From: Siphonodentalium dalli | Taxonomy: Eukaryota; Mollusca; Scaphopoda; Gadilida; Siphonodentaliidae | DNA length: 64,000 nucleotides | NCBI GenBank assembly: GCA_032622095.1 | Contig: CP136067.1 | Span: 131,505,990-131,569,989, forward strand | Direction: 5' to 3' | Part shown: piece after piece, positions 36,479-47,022 of the stretch | How the letters are laid out: the number at the start of each line of letters is the position of its first letter | Numbering within the stretch: position 1 is the stretch's first letter | Translations under genes and position numbers: made by a program | The notes under the pieces: model-generated | The model's input: only the letters and a program-made list of their open reading frames with translations | Databases searched by the model: none | What the model was told of the DNA's origin: nothing

Positions 36479-37775
36479 GGGGGGGGGGGGGTCAGGAAAA
36501 AAATCACGGATACAAGGTGGAAATTTTGTGTTTTTCAGTTTTGGGGACCCACCACCCCGGGAGCGTAAGTGTTTTCCACCCAGGTCTGGGACACCCACCC
36601 GGGACCGTATGTTTTTTCCACCAGGTCTGGGACACCCACCCCCAAAATTTATGAAAATCTTGTAAATTCTACTAAATAAATAGTGGCAGGGTAAGGGTCT
36701 CTCATTGTGTCTGCACTGGAACTGAGAGAACGCTGATCAAGTACACCCACACAAAATAAACAAACAAAGCACATGGCTGAAAAATATGCCAACAAAACCA
36801 GTGACAAAACGTTTAAAAATCCAAATATTTATGGCTATAAAGATAAAATACCCACGTTAAAATATGTGCATGTGTAAAGTAAAAACACCATCAATTTGAT
36901 TAAATAAAACAGTTCCAGTCCTCTCCATGTGGGAGATCACTGGTGAGCAATAAGGAGCTCCCCTTAAAATCATTCTAGGCGAGTAGCTCTCCTACAAAAT
37001 GTCGAGGCGAGTAGTATCCCAGCAGGAGATGCCTTTAGCATCTCCCGAAGTCCTGAGGAGAGAGTACGGGAGGGGGTCAGGGGGCCTCCCCCGGAAAATT
37101 TTGAAAATTAGATGCTCTGAGATTGAATCTGGATCCTTATAATGCACTTCGACCACATGGTCACTGTATTTATCGTTTATTCGATATCTTGACTGAATCA
37201 GTTCGATTTTGAATTAATACCTCGATCTATTTTAGTAAATAGCGCATATAATAAAAGAAAACCTTCGTGTTTTGAGTGAATATCGGAATTACCTCATTCG
37301 TGGTCACAGTGAGATACTGGAATCATCAACTCGTGGCCTTTAACTCGATGATTCCAGTATCTCACTGTGACCACTCATGAGACTTCTGGTATTCACTCAA
37401 AACACGCAGGTATCCTCTATGTATAATAAGTTTAAAAAGCCATGATAAACCAGGATAAACCTGGATCAACTATGAGAAAAGATGAGAATGGATATTTTTT
37501 TCATTGCAAATTTTTTCCTCGACCAAAACCGGACCCACCCCATCGTTTCAACTGCTAAAGGTAGAAATTGTGGACAAAATATTAAAATATAGAGCCCCCC
37601 TCACTTGTATAAGTCTATAGCATACACTACTATATGAATCCGATTGTTTCAATTCATTTTGAAGCTGCAAAAATTGCATGACATCAGAAAAAAACTGCAT
37701 TCCGGGCTCGGGTACACCCACCCACCTGGTCCTTGTATCCTGTAATTTTTTTCCGACCCCCCCCCCCCCGCCCTG
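36479..37775. mobile_element. Unclassified insertion between G-run and C-run
   Basis: Bounded by atcaggcagggggg (36474) and ccccccccgccctgtatcagg (37771). Both edges contain ...cccacc/ggg-type text: ggacccaccaccccgggagc (36544) and gggtacacccacccacctgg (37710) partly mirror each other, as do tacaaggtggaaatt-like and gtccttgtatcctg. Probably a foldback or hAT-like element; class unresolved. Confidence 0.45.
37255..37415. repeat. Palindrome (foldback)
   Basis: Arms ccttcgtgttttgagtgaat and gattccagtatctcactgtg mirrored around aactcgtggcctttaactcg. Confidence 0.8.
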
Positions 37776-37994
37776 TATCAGGGATAATATTTGGCAAATT
37801 CTAAAAGAATTTGGCAAAAAATATTTTCATTTGGCAAAAGTTAATTTCAGTCCATCGCGGACCCTGACTAAAATAACGCGACGGATTAAAATAGCAGCGT
37901 CCCATCAACACAGCAGTCGTCAACGCTGGCAATATTTACAGAGCCGTTGATGGAGACACTTCATGTCAAATTTAATCTTCTTTTTTCATTTCAG

Positions 37995-38163
37995 CAAACT
38001 TCACTGCCCAAGAAACATCATTCACATTAACCTGTTCGTGTCATTCATCTTACGAGCTGGAGTATTCTTCCTAAAACAAATTTTATTGGTTCAAGGGGTG
38101 GGCTTGGAATCTGACATCACATACGACGGAGTCGGCAAATTAATATTCAACCCAAACGGAACG
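37995..38163 (+). CDS. GPCR exon 5: ICL1, TM2 and ECL1
   Basis: 169 nt after ttcatttcag. Encodes KLHCPRN, IHINLFVSFILRA and a continuing hydrophobic helix, then an ECL1 rich in G, D and E ending N-P-N-G-T. The R-N-x-I-H-x-N-L-F pattern is the conserved TM2 start in secretin-family receptors, with the key His. The donor is GTATGT at 38164, phase 0. The N-G-T is a likely glycosylation site, completed before exon 6. A diverged copy of the local hairpin MITE sits about 75 bp downstream. Confidence 0.95.
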
Positions 38164-38236
38164 GTATGTAATGTGTTCCATATTACATGGCAACCAATGT
38201 TTTCACGTCAACTGGGTCAATATTTGTGAATACCAT

Positions 38237-38398
38237 GTACCAATGCATTGTATCATATGTGCGAGACTCCGAATATGTAAGAGAATTCATTGGCTTAAAA
38301 ATATTTACATTGACCGTGTAACCCAGTGCATTGCCTTATATATGCGATGCTCCCTGTGGTATAATCACAGATATAAGAGAATGCACTGGCACATGACC
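38237..38398. mobile_element. Diverged hairpin MITE remnant
   Basis: Two decayed hairpins (gtaccaatgcattgtatcat...gaattcattggc and agtgcattgccttatatatg...gaatgcactggc) in the PB-1 arrangement, about 75 bp after the exon 5 donor. Older than the near-identical copies elsewhere. Confidence 0.6.
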
Positions 38399-38506
38399 GC
38401 GAATGCTGCACTATCCCAGCTCTCGTCATGAACGGGTTGAGTTTGGTAAGGTAATGTTAATATCGATGGTCATTGAAATTTTTTCAGAAACTTAATCTTC
38501 CAGAAT

Positions 38507-38744
38507 CAAGCCTTGAAATAGTGTGTCTGTCATTTGCAGAATGAGGTCCCCAGAGGGTGAATTTAGTGATGCTACCCCGCATAGCGGGCTAGCATCACCA
38601 AATTCACCCTCTGGGGACCTCATTCTGCTTACACCTCGGCAGAATGAGGTTCCCAGAAGGTGAATTTGGTGATGCTAGCCATCACTAAATTCACCCTCTG
38701 GGGACCTCATTCTGCAAATGACAGACACACTATTTCAAGGCTTG
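38507..38744. mobile_element. Foldback element with 8-bp TSD, copy 1
   Basis: TSD TCCAGAAT at 38499-38506 and 38745-38752. Ends CAAGCCTTGAAATAGTGTGT and the exact inverse; the arms run through cagaatgaggtccccag and gtgaatttagtgatgcta. Two palindromes lie head to tail in the interior. No ORF. Confidence 0.85.
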
Positions 38745-38946
38745 TCCAGAATTGAAGCTACATCCTCAAACGTGTACAAGTACTGATGTACATGTATTTG
38801 CGGTAAAAAGGTACCATTAAAGCAATTAACGACTCATCCTCCAAAATGGCGCTTCCCAGTTTCAAAAGAATATCCACGTTATCTACCAAAGTAGATAAAA
38901 TGCATAAGTGAGTACCTCATACTGTAAATGTCAGACACACTATATT

Positions 38947-39199
38947 CAAGCCTTGAAATAGTATGTCTGTCATTTGCAGAATGAGGTCCCTAGAGGGTGA
39001 ATTTAGTTATGCTACCCGCATAGCGGGCTAGCATCACCAAATTCACCCTCTGTGAACCTCATTCTGCTGAGGTGTAAGCAGAATGAGGTCCTCAGAGGGT
39101 GAATTTGGTGATGCTAGCCCGCTATGCGGGTTAGCATCACTAAATTCACCCTCTGGGGACCTCATTCTGTAAATGACAGACACACTATTTCAAGGCTTA
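38947..39199. mobile_element. Foldback element, same family, copy 2
   Basis: Starts CAAGCCTTGAAATAGTATGT and ends ctatttcaaggctta (last G mutated). The preceding 20 bp (gtaaatgtcagacacactat) look like the end of another copy, suggesting two elements once adjoined here. Confidence 0.75.
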
Positions 39200-39298
39200 C
39201 ATGGAACTAACAAACCAGTGAGTGTGCAAGATCACAAACTTAGCTTTCTGTTGTTTTTTTTAGGGGGGGGGGTCATAATGATTCAACTACAGTTTGAT

Positions 39299-39781
39299 TT
39301 AAAGGCCCACTTATTCGAGTCACCAATTATTTTTGTTATAATGCCTTTGATAACAATCTATGCCATAAAATACGATTTTCATACTATAATTCATCACAAT
39401 TTGGAACGTCTGTGTCTCGGAAGGTGCCCATAGAGTTATAGAAAATAGGTAAAATCATAAAATCATTTTCCCCGTTATGGCTCCCAGAATGCACCGTAAT
39501 TCAAACTATAGTTTATTTTCAATAGAAGGTGAATAACTCTTATCTAAATATATAGAGTTATTTCCCCTTCCATTGAAAATAATAAGACTTTGTGCAGAAA
39601 ATTCAGCACAGGACAGACATCCGTTTCTCAACAAAAAAAACATGTTCACCTGTGTTCAGTTTATTACATCGAATAAGTTGAAAATACAATGTTTTGGAGC
39701 TTCCTCTTTCAAATGATATATAATATGGCATATATTTTATACAATATGATCTGGGGATTCGAAAATTAAATGTGGCTTTAA
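39299..39781. mobile_element. MITE family PB-5, copy 3
   Basis: TTAAAGGCCCACTTATTCGA at left and cgaaaattaaatgtggctTTAA at right. Interior contains gaccatagatt-like text in the orientation opposite to copy 4. Confidence 0.7.
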
Positions 39782-39997
39782 TTTGGTTTTTATAAATATT
39801 TTAGGTGTTTAATAATAAAAGCAGACGAGATAGAAAAAACATATAATACAAGAGCAGAATGGTTCATATAGATTGGAGGGAAATGTTCCCAAAATAAGTA
39901 AAAAAAAACGTTTGTTCAACATTATCTGAACACTTATAAGGGAAAAATTCGTCGATGAGAATGTAATAAAGATATGGTTAACTCTTCTGCAAGGGTA

Positions 39998-40110
39998 TGG
40001 TTCTCTATTCCGAAGGTTCGCTATTCCGAAGGTTCATTGTTCCGAAGGTTCCCTATTCCGAAGGTTCATTATTCCGAAGGTTCGCTATTCCGAAGGTTTT
40101 CTATTCTGGG
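39998..40110. repeat. 15-16 bp tandem repeat ATTCCGAAGGTTCGCT
   Basis: About seven units of ctattccgaaggttc. A second array of six to seven units is at 41273-41375 in the opposite orientation (ccttcggaatagcgaa). Confidence 0.9.
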
Positions 40111-40390
40111 CGTATTTAACCAGAAATGTATCAAAATGTGCACCCCCACACAAACACACGCGAGGAATGAAAAATACTATTATGCTAGTATTCACATATA
40201 GTACATTTATACAACCCGTTCTAATTGCCAGAGTGTCCCAGATGTCGGTTATTAATAGCAAGAAGACAGTATCAATTTATCGTTTATTATGGACAGTTGA
40301 AAACACGATGATTGTATGACTGAAATAAACTACAGGTAAGAGATACAGTCTGTCCGAACTGGCAATCTGTATTTGAAAGAAACATCAAAA

Positions 40391-40854
40391 TTAAAGGCCC
40401 ACTTAATTTTCGAACCCCCAGATCACATATATAAAATATATGCCATATTGTATTATCAACTTATCCGGTGTAATAAACTGTGAACATGTTTTTGCTGAGT
40501 TACCGACGTGTTTTTGTGCTTAAGTTTCATCTGGTTTTGTTGTGCAAAGTATATTATTTTCAATGGAGGGGGAATAACTCTATATTTTAAAGATTGAGTT
40601 AGTCCATTGAAAATACATTTTAGTTTGAATTATGTTGCATTCTGGGAGCCATTACGGGGGGGGTCTTTTTATGATATCATATATATATATATATGTATTC
40701 TATTTCTCTATGGGCATCTTCTGAGACACAGACGTTTCACATGGTGATGAATTATAGTACTTTAATCATATTTTATGGCATAGATTGTTATTAAACCGTA
40801 TATGAAGGCACTATACAAAATAATCGGTGACACGAAAATTAAGTGGACCTTTAA
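40391..40854. mobile_element. MITE family PB-5, copy 4 (best preserved)
   Basis: TTAAAGGCCCACTTAATTTT at left, aaaattaagtggaccTTTAA at right; TTAA on both sides. A short AT dinucleotide run is at 40680-40693. Confidence 0.78.
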
Positions 40855-41272
40855 AGTCAATACAAAGTCACAATTGCAGTTAGGTTCAACCCATACCCGT
40901 CTATTCAGCGATACAGCTACGCAGTATGTTATGGCGCTCCAGTATTCATTACGCGTTATAGCCCCACTGTTATAATCCGTCTTTATCTGGCGTATTCATA
41001 CCTCTAAGATTATTGGTATATAACATAGTACGTGGTGGCATTAAATCGTATGGAAACGTAGCAATTATGTGGGCTGCGCGACGTGAATACGTATTGAGAA
41101 ATAAAGTCATACGTAATGACATTCAATATCAAGGAAACCAGCGAAAACCAAAACAAAATCACATTTATTGTTTTAATGTTTTAAGTTATTTCCTTCACAA
41201 AAGAGTCTTCGTGATAAGGAACCCTCTCAATACTTTAGAATATAGAATTAACCTTTAAAATAACAAAACCTT

Positions 41273-41375
41273 CGGAATAGCGAACCTTCGGAATAGTGAA
41301 CATTCGGAGTAGCGAACCTTCGGAATAGAGAACCTTCGGAATAGTGAACCTTCGGAATAGCGAACTTTCGGAATA
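41273..41375. repeat. Inverted array of the ATTCCGAAGG repeat
   Basis: aaccttcggaatagcg units, reverse complement of the array at 39998-40110. Together they could close a 1.3-kb stem-loop. Confidence 0.9.
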
Positions 41376-41454
41376 GAGACATGTCCACCTTCTGCAAGTA
41401 TCATTCATATGAACTTTGTTGTCTACATATTTTGGTTCTCGGAACCGGTGACGT

Positions 41455-41800
41455 GAACCCTGAATGAGGTCCATAGAGGGTGGATGTTGTGTCGTTAGCC
41501 CAACATGCCTAATTCTGCTATGCGAGACCTTGAATCAGATTGAAATTCCCCAGTTGAGGTTGGTGATACTCGCACATCAGTCACATCGATTGTGCATATT
41601 GTCTTCTGCAAATTAGGGGATATAGAAACTGAACAGAAGTGAGAAAGTGAAAACAATGTTAATTTGAGACTATATACACTTCCCAGAAGATGAGGCCTAA
41701 GATGTGTGAGGTCCCCAGAGGGTGAATTTGGTGACGCTTGCCTGCTGAGTGGGATATCGTCACTAAATTCCCCATCTGTGGACCTCTTTGATTCCCACTT
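41455..41800. mobile_element. Foldback family, long diverged form
   Basis: Carries gaatgaggtccatagagggt at left and gaggtccccagagggtgaat with inverse cactaaattcccc at right, plus the inner agatgaggcctaag seen in the copies at 43108 and 52221. Ends 126 bp before exon 6. Confidence 0.55.
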
Positions 41801-41926
41801 GACTGACTCCGCTGTGACAAAAAATACTATTCAGATTCGGAGGTCGGACAATCGCGAAAACAGTGAACAAATATAATTTGAGCGGTGACAATAATTATTA
41901 TGTCTCTCTTTATACATTCATTTCAG

Positions 41927-42083
41927 CATTGGGAATGTAAGACACTGGTATCTGTTTATAACTACGTCCATACAGCGAATTATGTCTGGATTATGGTGGA
42001 AGGTCTCTATCTACAAATGTTGCTGTCAGTGACAGTCTTCTCGGAAAAATCGGGCCTCAAGTGGTACATTTTATTCGGATGGA
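41927..42083 (+). CDS. GPCR exon 6: TM3, ICL2, start of TM4
   Basis: 157 nt after the acceptor cattcatttcag. Encodes HWECK, containing the TM3 Cys that pairs with ECL2, then NYVWIMVEGLYL (the class B TM3 signature), ICL2 with FSEKSGLKWY, and FGW at the start of TM4. It ends with one base, A, giving Ser (AGT) across the junction where the family usually has Gly (GWG). The donor is GTGAGT at 42084. The last about 20 nt plus donor and about 30 nt of intron recur at 42551-42602. Confidence 0.96.
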
Positions 42084-42106
42084 GTGAGTTTTCTCCTTTA
42101 TTTACC

Positions 42107-42545
42107 CCTTCCATGTTGCGAAAACCCTGTGCCAATGCATTCTCTTATATATGCGAGTCGACCATAGGTCGCCTCGCATATATAAGAAAATGAATTGGCC
42201 TAACATATTTTATATAATTTTTTATAATTGTTAAAGCATGTAAGAAAAAATGGAAAAAAAATACATTAAAATTGCTAAAGAATGTAAGAAATAATAATAA
42301 AAAAGAAACATTTTGTTAAAGAATGTTAGACAAAATGATGAAAATTGATAAAGAATGTAAGAAAAAATTATCAAAACTGATAAAAAATTGTTAAAGAATG
42401 TAAGAAAAAATGATAAAATTATTAAATAATATAAGAAGAAAGGATAAAAATTGTATAGAATGTAAGAACAAAATATAAAAAAAACAGCCACAGCTTTCTT
42501 TTATATATGCGATTCTCCCATAGGGAGCCTCGCATATATAAGATA
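42107..42545. mobile_element. MITE family PB-3, copy 1, just after exon 6
   Basis: Begins ccccttccatgttgcgaaaa 23 bp after the exon 6 donor. Hairpin 42131-42199, then about eight blocks of gttaaagaatgtaagaaaaaatgataaa, then a second, different hairpin (gcgattctcccatagggagcctcgc, 42505-42535). Confidence 0.7.
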
Positions 42546-42550
42546 ATATG

Positions 42551-42602
42551 TACATTTTGTTCGGATGGTGTGAGTATTCCCCTTTGCTTAACACTTCCAT
42601 GA
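42551..42602 (+). repeat. Duplicated exon 6 splice-donor segment (decoy)
   Basis: Similar to 42065-42116 at a 486-bp offset: tacattttNttcggatggN then GTGAGT, then tNttcNcctttNNtta and cttccatg. It preserves 18 nt of exon 6 coding text and an intact donor at 42570-42575, downstream of the real one. Confidence 0.85.
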
Positions 42603-43070
42603 CTGGAGCTTCCTGAAATGTTGCGAAAACCCTGTGCCAATGCATTCTCTTATATATGCGAGTCGACCATAGGTCGCCTCGCATATATAAGAGAATGCAT
42701 TGGCCTGACAGATCTTATATTATGTTTTATAATTGTTAAAGACTATAAGAAAAAAATGGAAAAAAATGATATAAAAATTGCTAAAGAATGTAAGAAATAA
42801 TAATAAAAAAGATAAATTTTGTTAAAGAATGTTAGAAAAAATGATGAAAATTGATAAAGAATGTAAGAACAAATTATCAAAACGGATAAAAAATTATTAA
42901 AGAATGTAAGAAAAAATGATAAAATTATTAAAGAATATAAGAAAAAAGGATAAAAATTGTATAGAATGTAAGAACAAAATATAAAAAAAACAGCCACAGC
43001 TTTCTTTTATATATGCGATTCTCCCATAGGGAGCCTCGCATATATAAGAGAATATGTAGCTATCTCCCCA
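42588..43070. mobile_element. MITE family PB-3, copy 2 (tandem duplicate of copy 1)
   Basis: TTAACACTTCCATGACTGGA, hairpin 42637-42702, the same A-rich blocks and the same second hairpin (42994-43045). The block order matches copy 1, so both arose by tandem duplication of about 486 bp. Confidence 0.75.
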
Positions 43071-43089
43071 TTGTTTATAGGTAAAGTAT

Positions 43090-43530
43090 TTTCCATTTCT
43101 TAACCCTTCCATGCAAATAATGAGGTCACCAGAGGGTGAATGTAGTGACGCTATCCCGCTTAGCGAGCTAGAATCACCAAATTCACCCTCTGGGGACCTC
43201 GTTCGGCATGGCATCATCTGATATGGGTGATATAGACAGATCGACGTTCCGAAATGGTGAATAATGTGATGTACGCCCATTGGGAATCTCAATTACGCAA
43301 TGTGTTGTCTTCAAATTCGGGAAATAGAGAAACTAAAACAAAAAAGAAATAGAATCTATGTGAAGTTTCTATAGAAATTTGATAATAAAGAAACTTTCCA
43401 GAGAAGATGAGGCCTAAGCAGAATGAGGTCCCCAGAGGGTAGATTTAGTTATGCTAGCCCGCCGTGCGGGATAGTGTCACTAAATTCACCCTATGGGGAC
43501 CTCATTCTGCAAATGACAGTCACACTAAAC
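43090..43530. mobile_element. MITE end fused to a long foldback copy
   Basis: TTAACCCTTCCATG is followed directly by caaataatgaggtcaccagagggtgaat, a foldback family copy with two palindromes (43108-43205, 43415-43510) joined by the agatgaggcctaagc spacer. It ends gcaaatgacagtcacact. Confidence 0.6.
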
Positions 43531-43668
43531 TTAGACTTGATGTCTGTGTTATTTATTTGATGTTACAAAGTTCCCCGTCATTTAATCAAAAATTTCTGGT
43601 GTTTTGAATGGGTTGAATGTGTTATCAACGAGAGTAGCCAGAGTAAAGATTCATGGCGCGGTCTATGT

Positions 43669-43792
43669 TTAACCCTTCCATGACTTGAGCTCACTGAAAC
43701 TTTGCGAAAACCCTGTGCCACACCATTCTCTTATATATGCGATTCTCCCATATGGAGCCTCGCATATATACGAGAATACATTGGCCGAACAA
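43669..43792. mobile_element. MITE family PB-3, copy 3, short
   Basis: TTAACCCTTCCATGACTTGA, gcgaaaaccctgtgcc and one hairpin with gcgattctcccatatggagc at the centre. It lacks the A-rich interior. Confidence 0.65.
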
Positions 43793-44164
43793 TATGCCTG
43801 AAATATGTAGCTATATCTCCTTTGTTTAAAATAAAAGTTCTGAATCGAGGCATTTCAACCATTACATGTCTATCGGTATCAATATATCTAACGTCACAAG
43901 TTATTGATCTTTATTTATTGACGTAATTGGAGGCACTGGTGTTATTAGGTATACTGATTGTATAATCTATATTGTGTATATCAATTGTTGGTATTTATCT
44001 TCCATTTAAAATTTAATGAACATATGAAAAAAGGAGTTTGATACATCCAACAATTAATTTATAATGGCGGGAGTGGTAAAATCGTACATGTGCACTTTTG
44101 CGAATATTCGGAAGGTAATGAAAAACGTTACGTAAAACGATAATATGGTGTTTAAAATATGCTA

Positions 44165-44262
44165 CAAAAATCTCCATACTTCTTGGTAATCTCCATACTT
44201 CTTGGTAATCTCCATACTTCTTGGTAATCTCCATACTTCTTGGTAATCTCCATACTTCTTCG
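44165..44262. repeat. 19-bp tandem repeat
   Basis: Five units of tctccatacttcttggtaa. Confidence 0.95.
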
Positions 44263-44335
44263 CATTACGTATCACCCACGATTCTCCGTATTGCGGTAGT
44301 TTCATCATATTTTTCTAACCGTTGGATGTCACTAT

Positions 44336-44734
44336 TTAACCATTTACCCAACAAACCGGCCAAAAACGGCCAAATAAAGCTTCAACAGCCTAAAATATCT
44401 TCGGTCTGTCTCAATAGAACCATACAAATATGGATATCATTGGAACCGGCTCCTTGACCACATTGTGATAGTTACAGTTATGCCCTGTTTCAATGCATTC
44501 TCTTATATATGCGAGTCGACCATAGGTCGCCTCGCATATATAAGAGAATGCATTGGCCTAACAAAAATCTTTATTAACACTTTTTACCATTTTGTCTTAC
44601 ATTCTTTAACAATTTTATAATTTTTAATGTGTTAAGCCAATGCATTCTCTTATATATGCGAGGCGACCTATGGTCGACTCGCATATATAAGAGAATGCAT
44701 TGGCACAGGGCCGTTCTGTTGGATAAAGGGTTAA
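44336..44734. mobile_element. MITE family PB-1, copy h, next to exon 7
   Basis: TTAA on both sides, hairpins at about 44491-44559 and 44637-44703. Its right end is 20 bp from the exon 7 start, so the intron 6 branch point is probably in or right beside the element (candidate CTAAT at 44737-44741). Confidence 0.88.
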
Positions 44735-44754
44735 ATCTAATTATTTTCTTTCAG

Positions 44755-44815
44755 GTTGGCCGCTACTCTTCGTTATTCCTTGGGTCATCGTTCGATCAAC
44801 TCTGGAAGATATATA
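44755..44815 (+). CDS. GPCR exon 7: TM4
   Basis: A 61-nt microexon-like exon, phases 1 to 2. Encodes WPLLFVIPWVIVRSTLEDI, matching the TM4/ECL2 start of class B receptors (GWG.P..FV..W...R). The acceptor is ttattttctttcag, only 20 bp after the end of a MITE. The donor GTAAGT at 44816 is the first of a 32-bp tandem array. Read-through gives TAG at once, so only this first donor keeps the frame to exon 8. Confidence 0.93.
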
Positions 44816-47022
44816 GTAAGTGTGGAGAGTCTGACGAAAGATATATAGCAAGTGTGGAGAGTCTGACGAAAGATATATAGTAAGTGTGGAGAGTCTGACG
44901 AAAGATATATAGTAAGTGTGGAGAGTCTGACGAAAGATATATAGTAAGTGTGGAGAGTCTGACGAAAGATATATAGTAAGTGTGGAGAGTCTGACGAAAG
45001 ATATATAGTAAGTGTGGAGAGTCTGACGAAAGATATATAGTAAGTGTGGAGAGTCTGACGAAAGATATCTAGTAAGTGTGGAGAGTCTGACGAAAGATAT
45101 ATAGTAAGTGTGGCGAGTTTGACGAAAGATATCTAGTAAGTGTGGAGAGTCTGACGAAAGATATATAGTAAGTGTGGCGAGTTTGACGAAAGATATAAAG
45201 TAAGTGTGGAGAGTCTGACGAAAGATATATAGTAAGTGTGGAGAGTCTGACGAAAGATATCTAGTAAGTGTGGAGAGTCTGACGAAAGATATATAGTAAG
45301 TGTGGAGAGTCTGACGAAAGATATCTAGTAAGTGTGGAGAGTCTGACGAAAGATATATAGTAAGTGTGGAGAGTCTGACGAAAGATATATAGTAAGTGTG
45401 GAGAGTCTGACGAAATATATCTAGTAAGTGTGGAGAGTCTGACGAAAGATATCTAGTAAGTGTGGAGAGTCTGGCGAAAGATATCTAGTAAGTTTGGAGA
45501 GTCTGACGAAAGATATCTAGTAAGTGTGGAGAGTCTGACGAAAGGTATCTAGTAAGTGTGGAGTCTGACGAAAGGTATCTAGTAAGTGTGGAGAGTCTAT
45601 CGAAAGATATATAGTAAGTGTGGAGAGTCTGACGAAAGATATATAGTAAGTGTGGAGAGTCTGACGAAAGATATATAGTAAGTGTGGAGAGTCTGACGAA
45701 AGATATATAGTAAGTGTGGAGAGTCTGACGAAAGATATATAGTAAGTGTGGAGAGTCTGACGAAAGATATATAGTAAGTGTGGAGAGTCTGACGAAAGAT
45801 ATCTAGTAAGTGTGGATCGAGAGTCTGACGAAAGATATCTAGTAAGTGTGGAGAGTCTATCGAAAGATATATAGTAAGTGTGGAGAGTCTGACGAAAGAT
45901 ATCTAGTAAGTGTGGAGAGTCTGACGAAAGATATCTAGTAAGTGTGGAGAGTCTGGCGAAAGATATCTAGTAAGTTTGGAGAGTCTGACGAAAGATATCT
46001 AGTAAGTGTGGAGAGTCTGACGAAAGGTATCTAGTAAGTGTGGAGTCTGACGAAAGGTATCTAGTAAGTGTGGAGAGTCTATCGAAAGATATATAGTAAG
46101 TGTGGAGAGTCTGACGAAAGATATATAGAAAGTGTGGAGAGTCTGACGAAAGATATATAGTAAGTGTGGAGAGTCTGACGAAAGATATATAGTAAGTGTG
46201 GAGAGTCTGACGAAAGATATATAGTAACTGTGGAGAGTCTGACGAAAGATATCTAGTAAGTGTGGAGAGTCTGACGAAAGATATCTAGTAAGTGTGGAGA
46301 GTCTATCGAAAGATATATAGTAAGTGTGGAGAGTCTGACGAAAGACATATAGTAAGTGTGGAGAGTCTGACGAAAGATATATAGTAAGTGTGGAGAGTCT
46401 GACGAAAGATATCTAGTAAGTGTGGAGAGTCTGACGAAAGATATCTAGTAAGTGTGGAGAGTCTATCGAAAGATATATAGTAAGTGTGGAGAGTCTGACG
46501 AAAGATATATAGTAAGTGTGGAGAGTCTGACGAAAGATATCTAGTAAGTGTGGATCGAGAGTCTGACGAAAGATATCTAGTAAGTGTGGAGAGTCTATCG
46601 AAAGATATATAGTAAGTGTGGAGAGTCTGACGAAAGATATATAGTAAGTGTGGAGAGTCTGGCGGAAGATATATAGTAAGTGTGGAGAATCTGACGAAAG
46701 ATATATAGTAAGTGTGGAGAGTCTGACGAAAGATATCTAGTAAGTGTGGAGAGTCTGACGAAAGATATCTAGTAAGTGTGGAGAGTCTATCGAAAGATAT
46801 ATAGTAAGTGTGGAGAGTCTGACGAAAGATATATAGTAAGTATGGAGAGTCTGACGGAAGATAATAGTAAATGTGGAGAGTCTGACGAAAGATATCTAGT
46901 AAGTGTGGAGAGTCTATCGAAAGATATATAGTAAGTGTGGAGAGTCTGAAGAAAGATATATAGTAAGTGTGGAGAGTCTGACGAAAGATATATAGTAAGT
47001 GTGGAGAGTCTGACGAAAGAGA
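44808..47022. repeat. 32-bp minisatellite, about 69 copies, derived from the exon 7 donor
   Basis: Unit gatatatagtaagtgtgg + agagtctgacgaaa (32 bp). The first unit contains the genuine exon 7 end and donor (gaagatata ta/GTAAGT). Nearly all units keep GTAAGT. Variants (gatatctag, tctatcgaaag, a 30-bp unit, a 36-bp gtggatcgagag unit) recur together, showing that multi-unit blocks were duplicated. Minus-strand 273-codon ORF is a by-product: three 32-bp units equal 32 codons. Confidence 0.97.

Noticed and set aside
44808-47022. CRISPR array
   Set aside because: Units are contiguous with no unique spacers, and the context is a eukaryotic intron.
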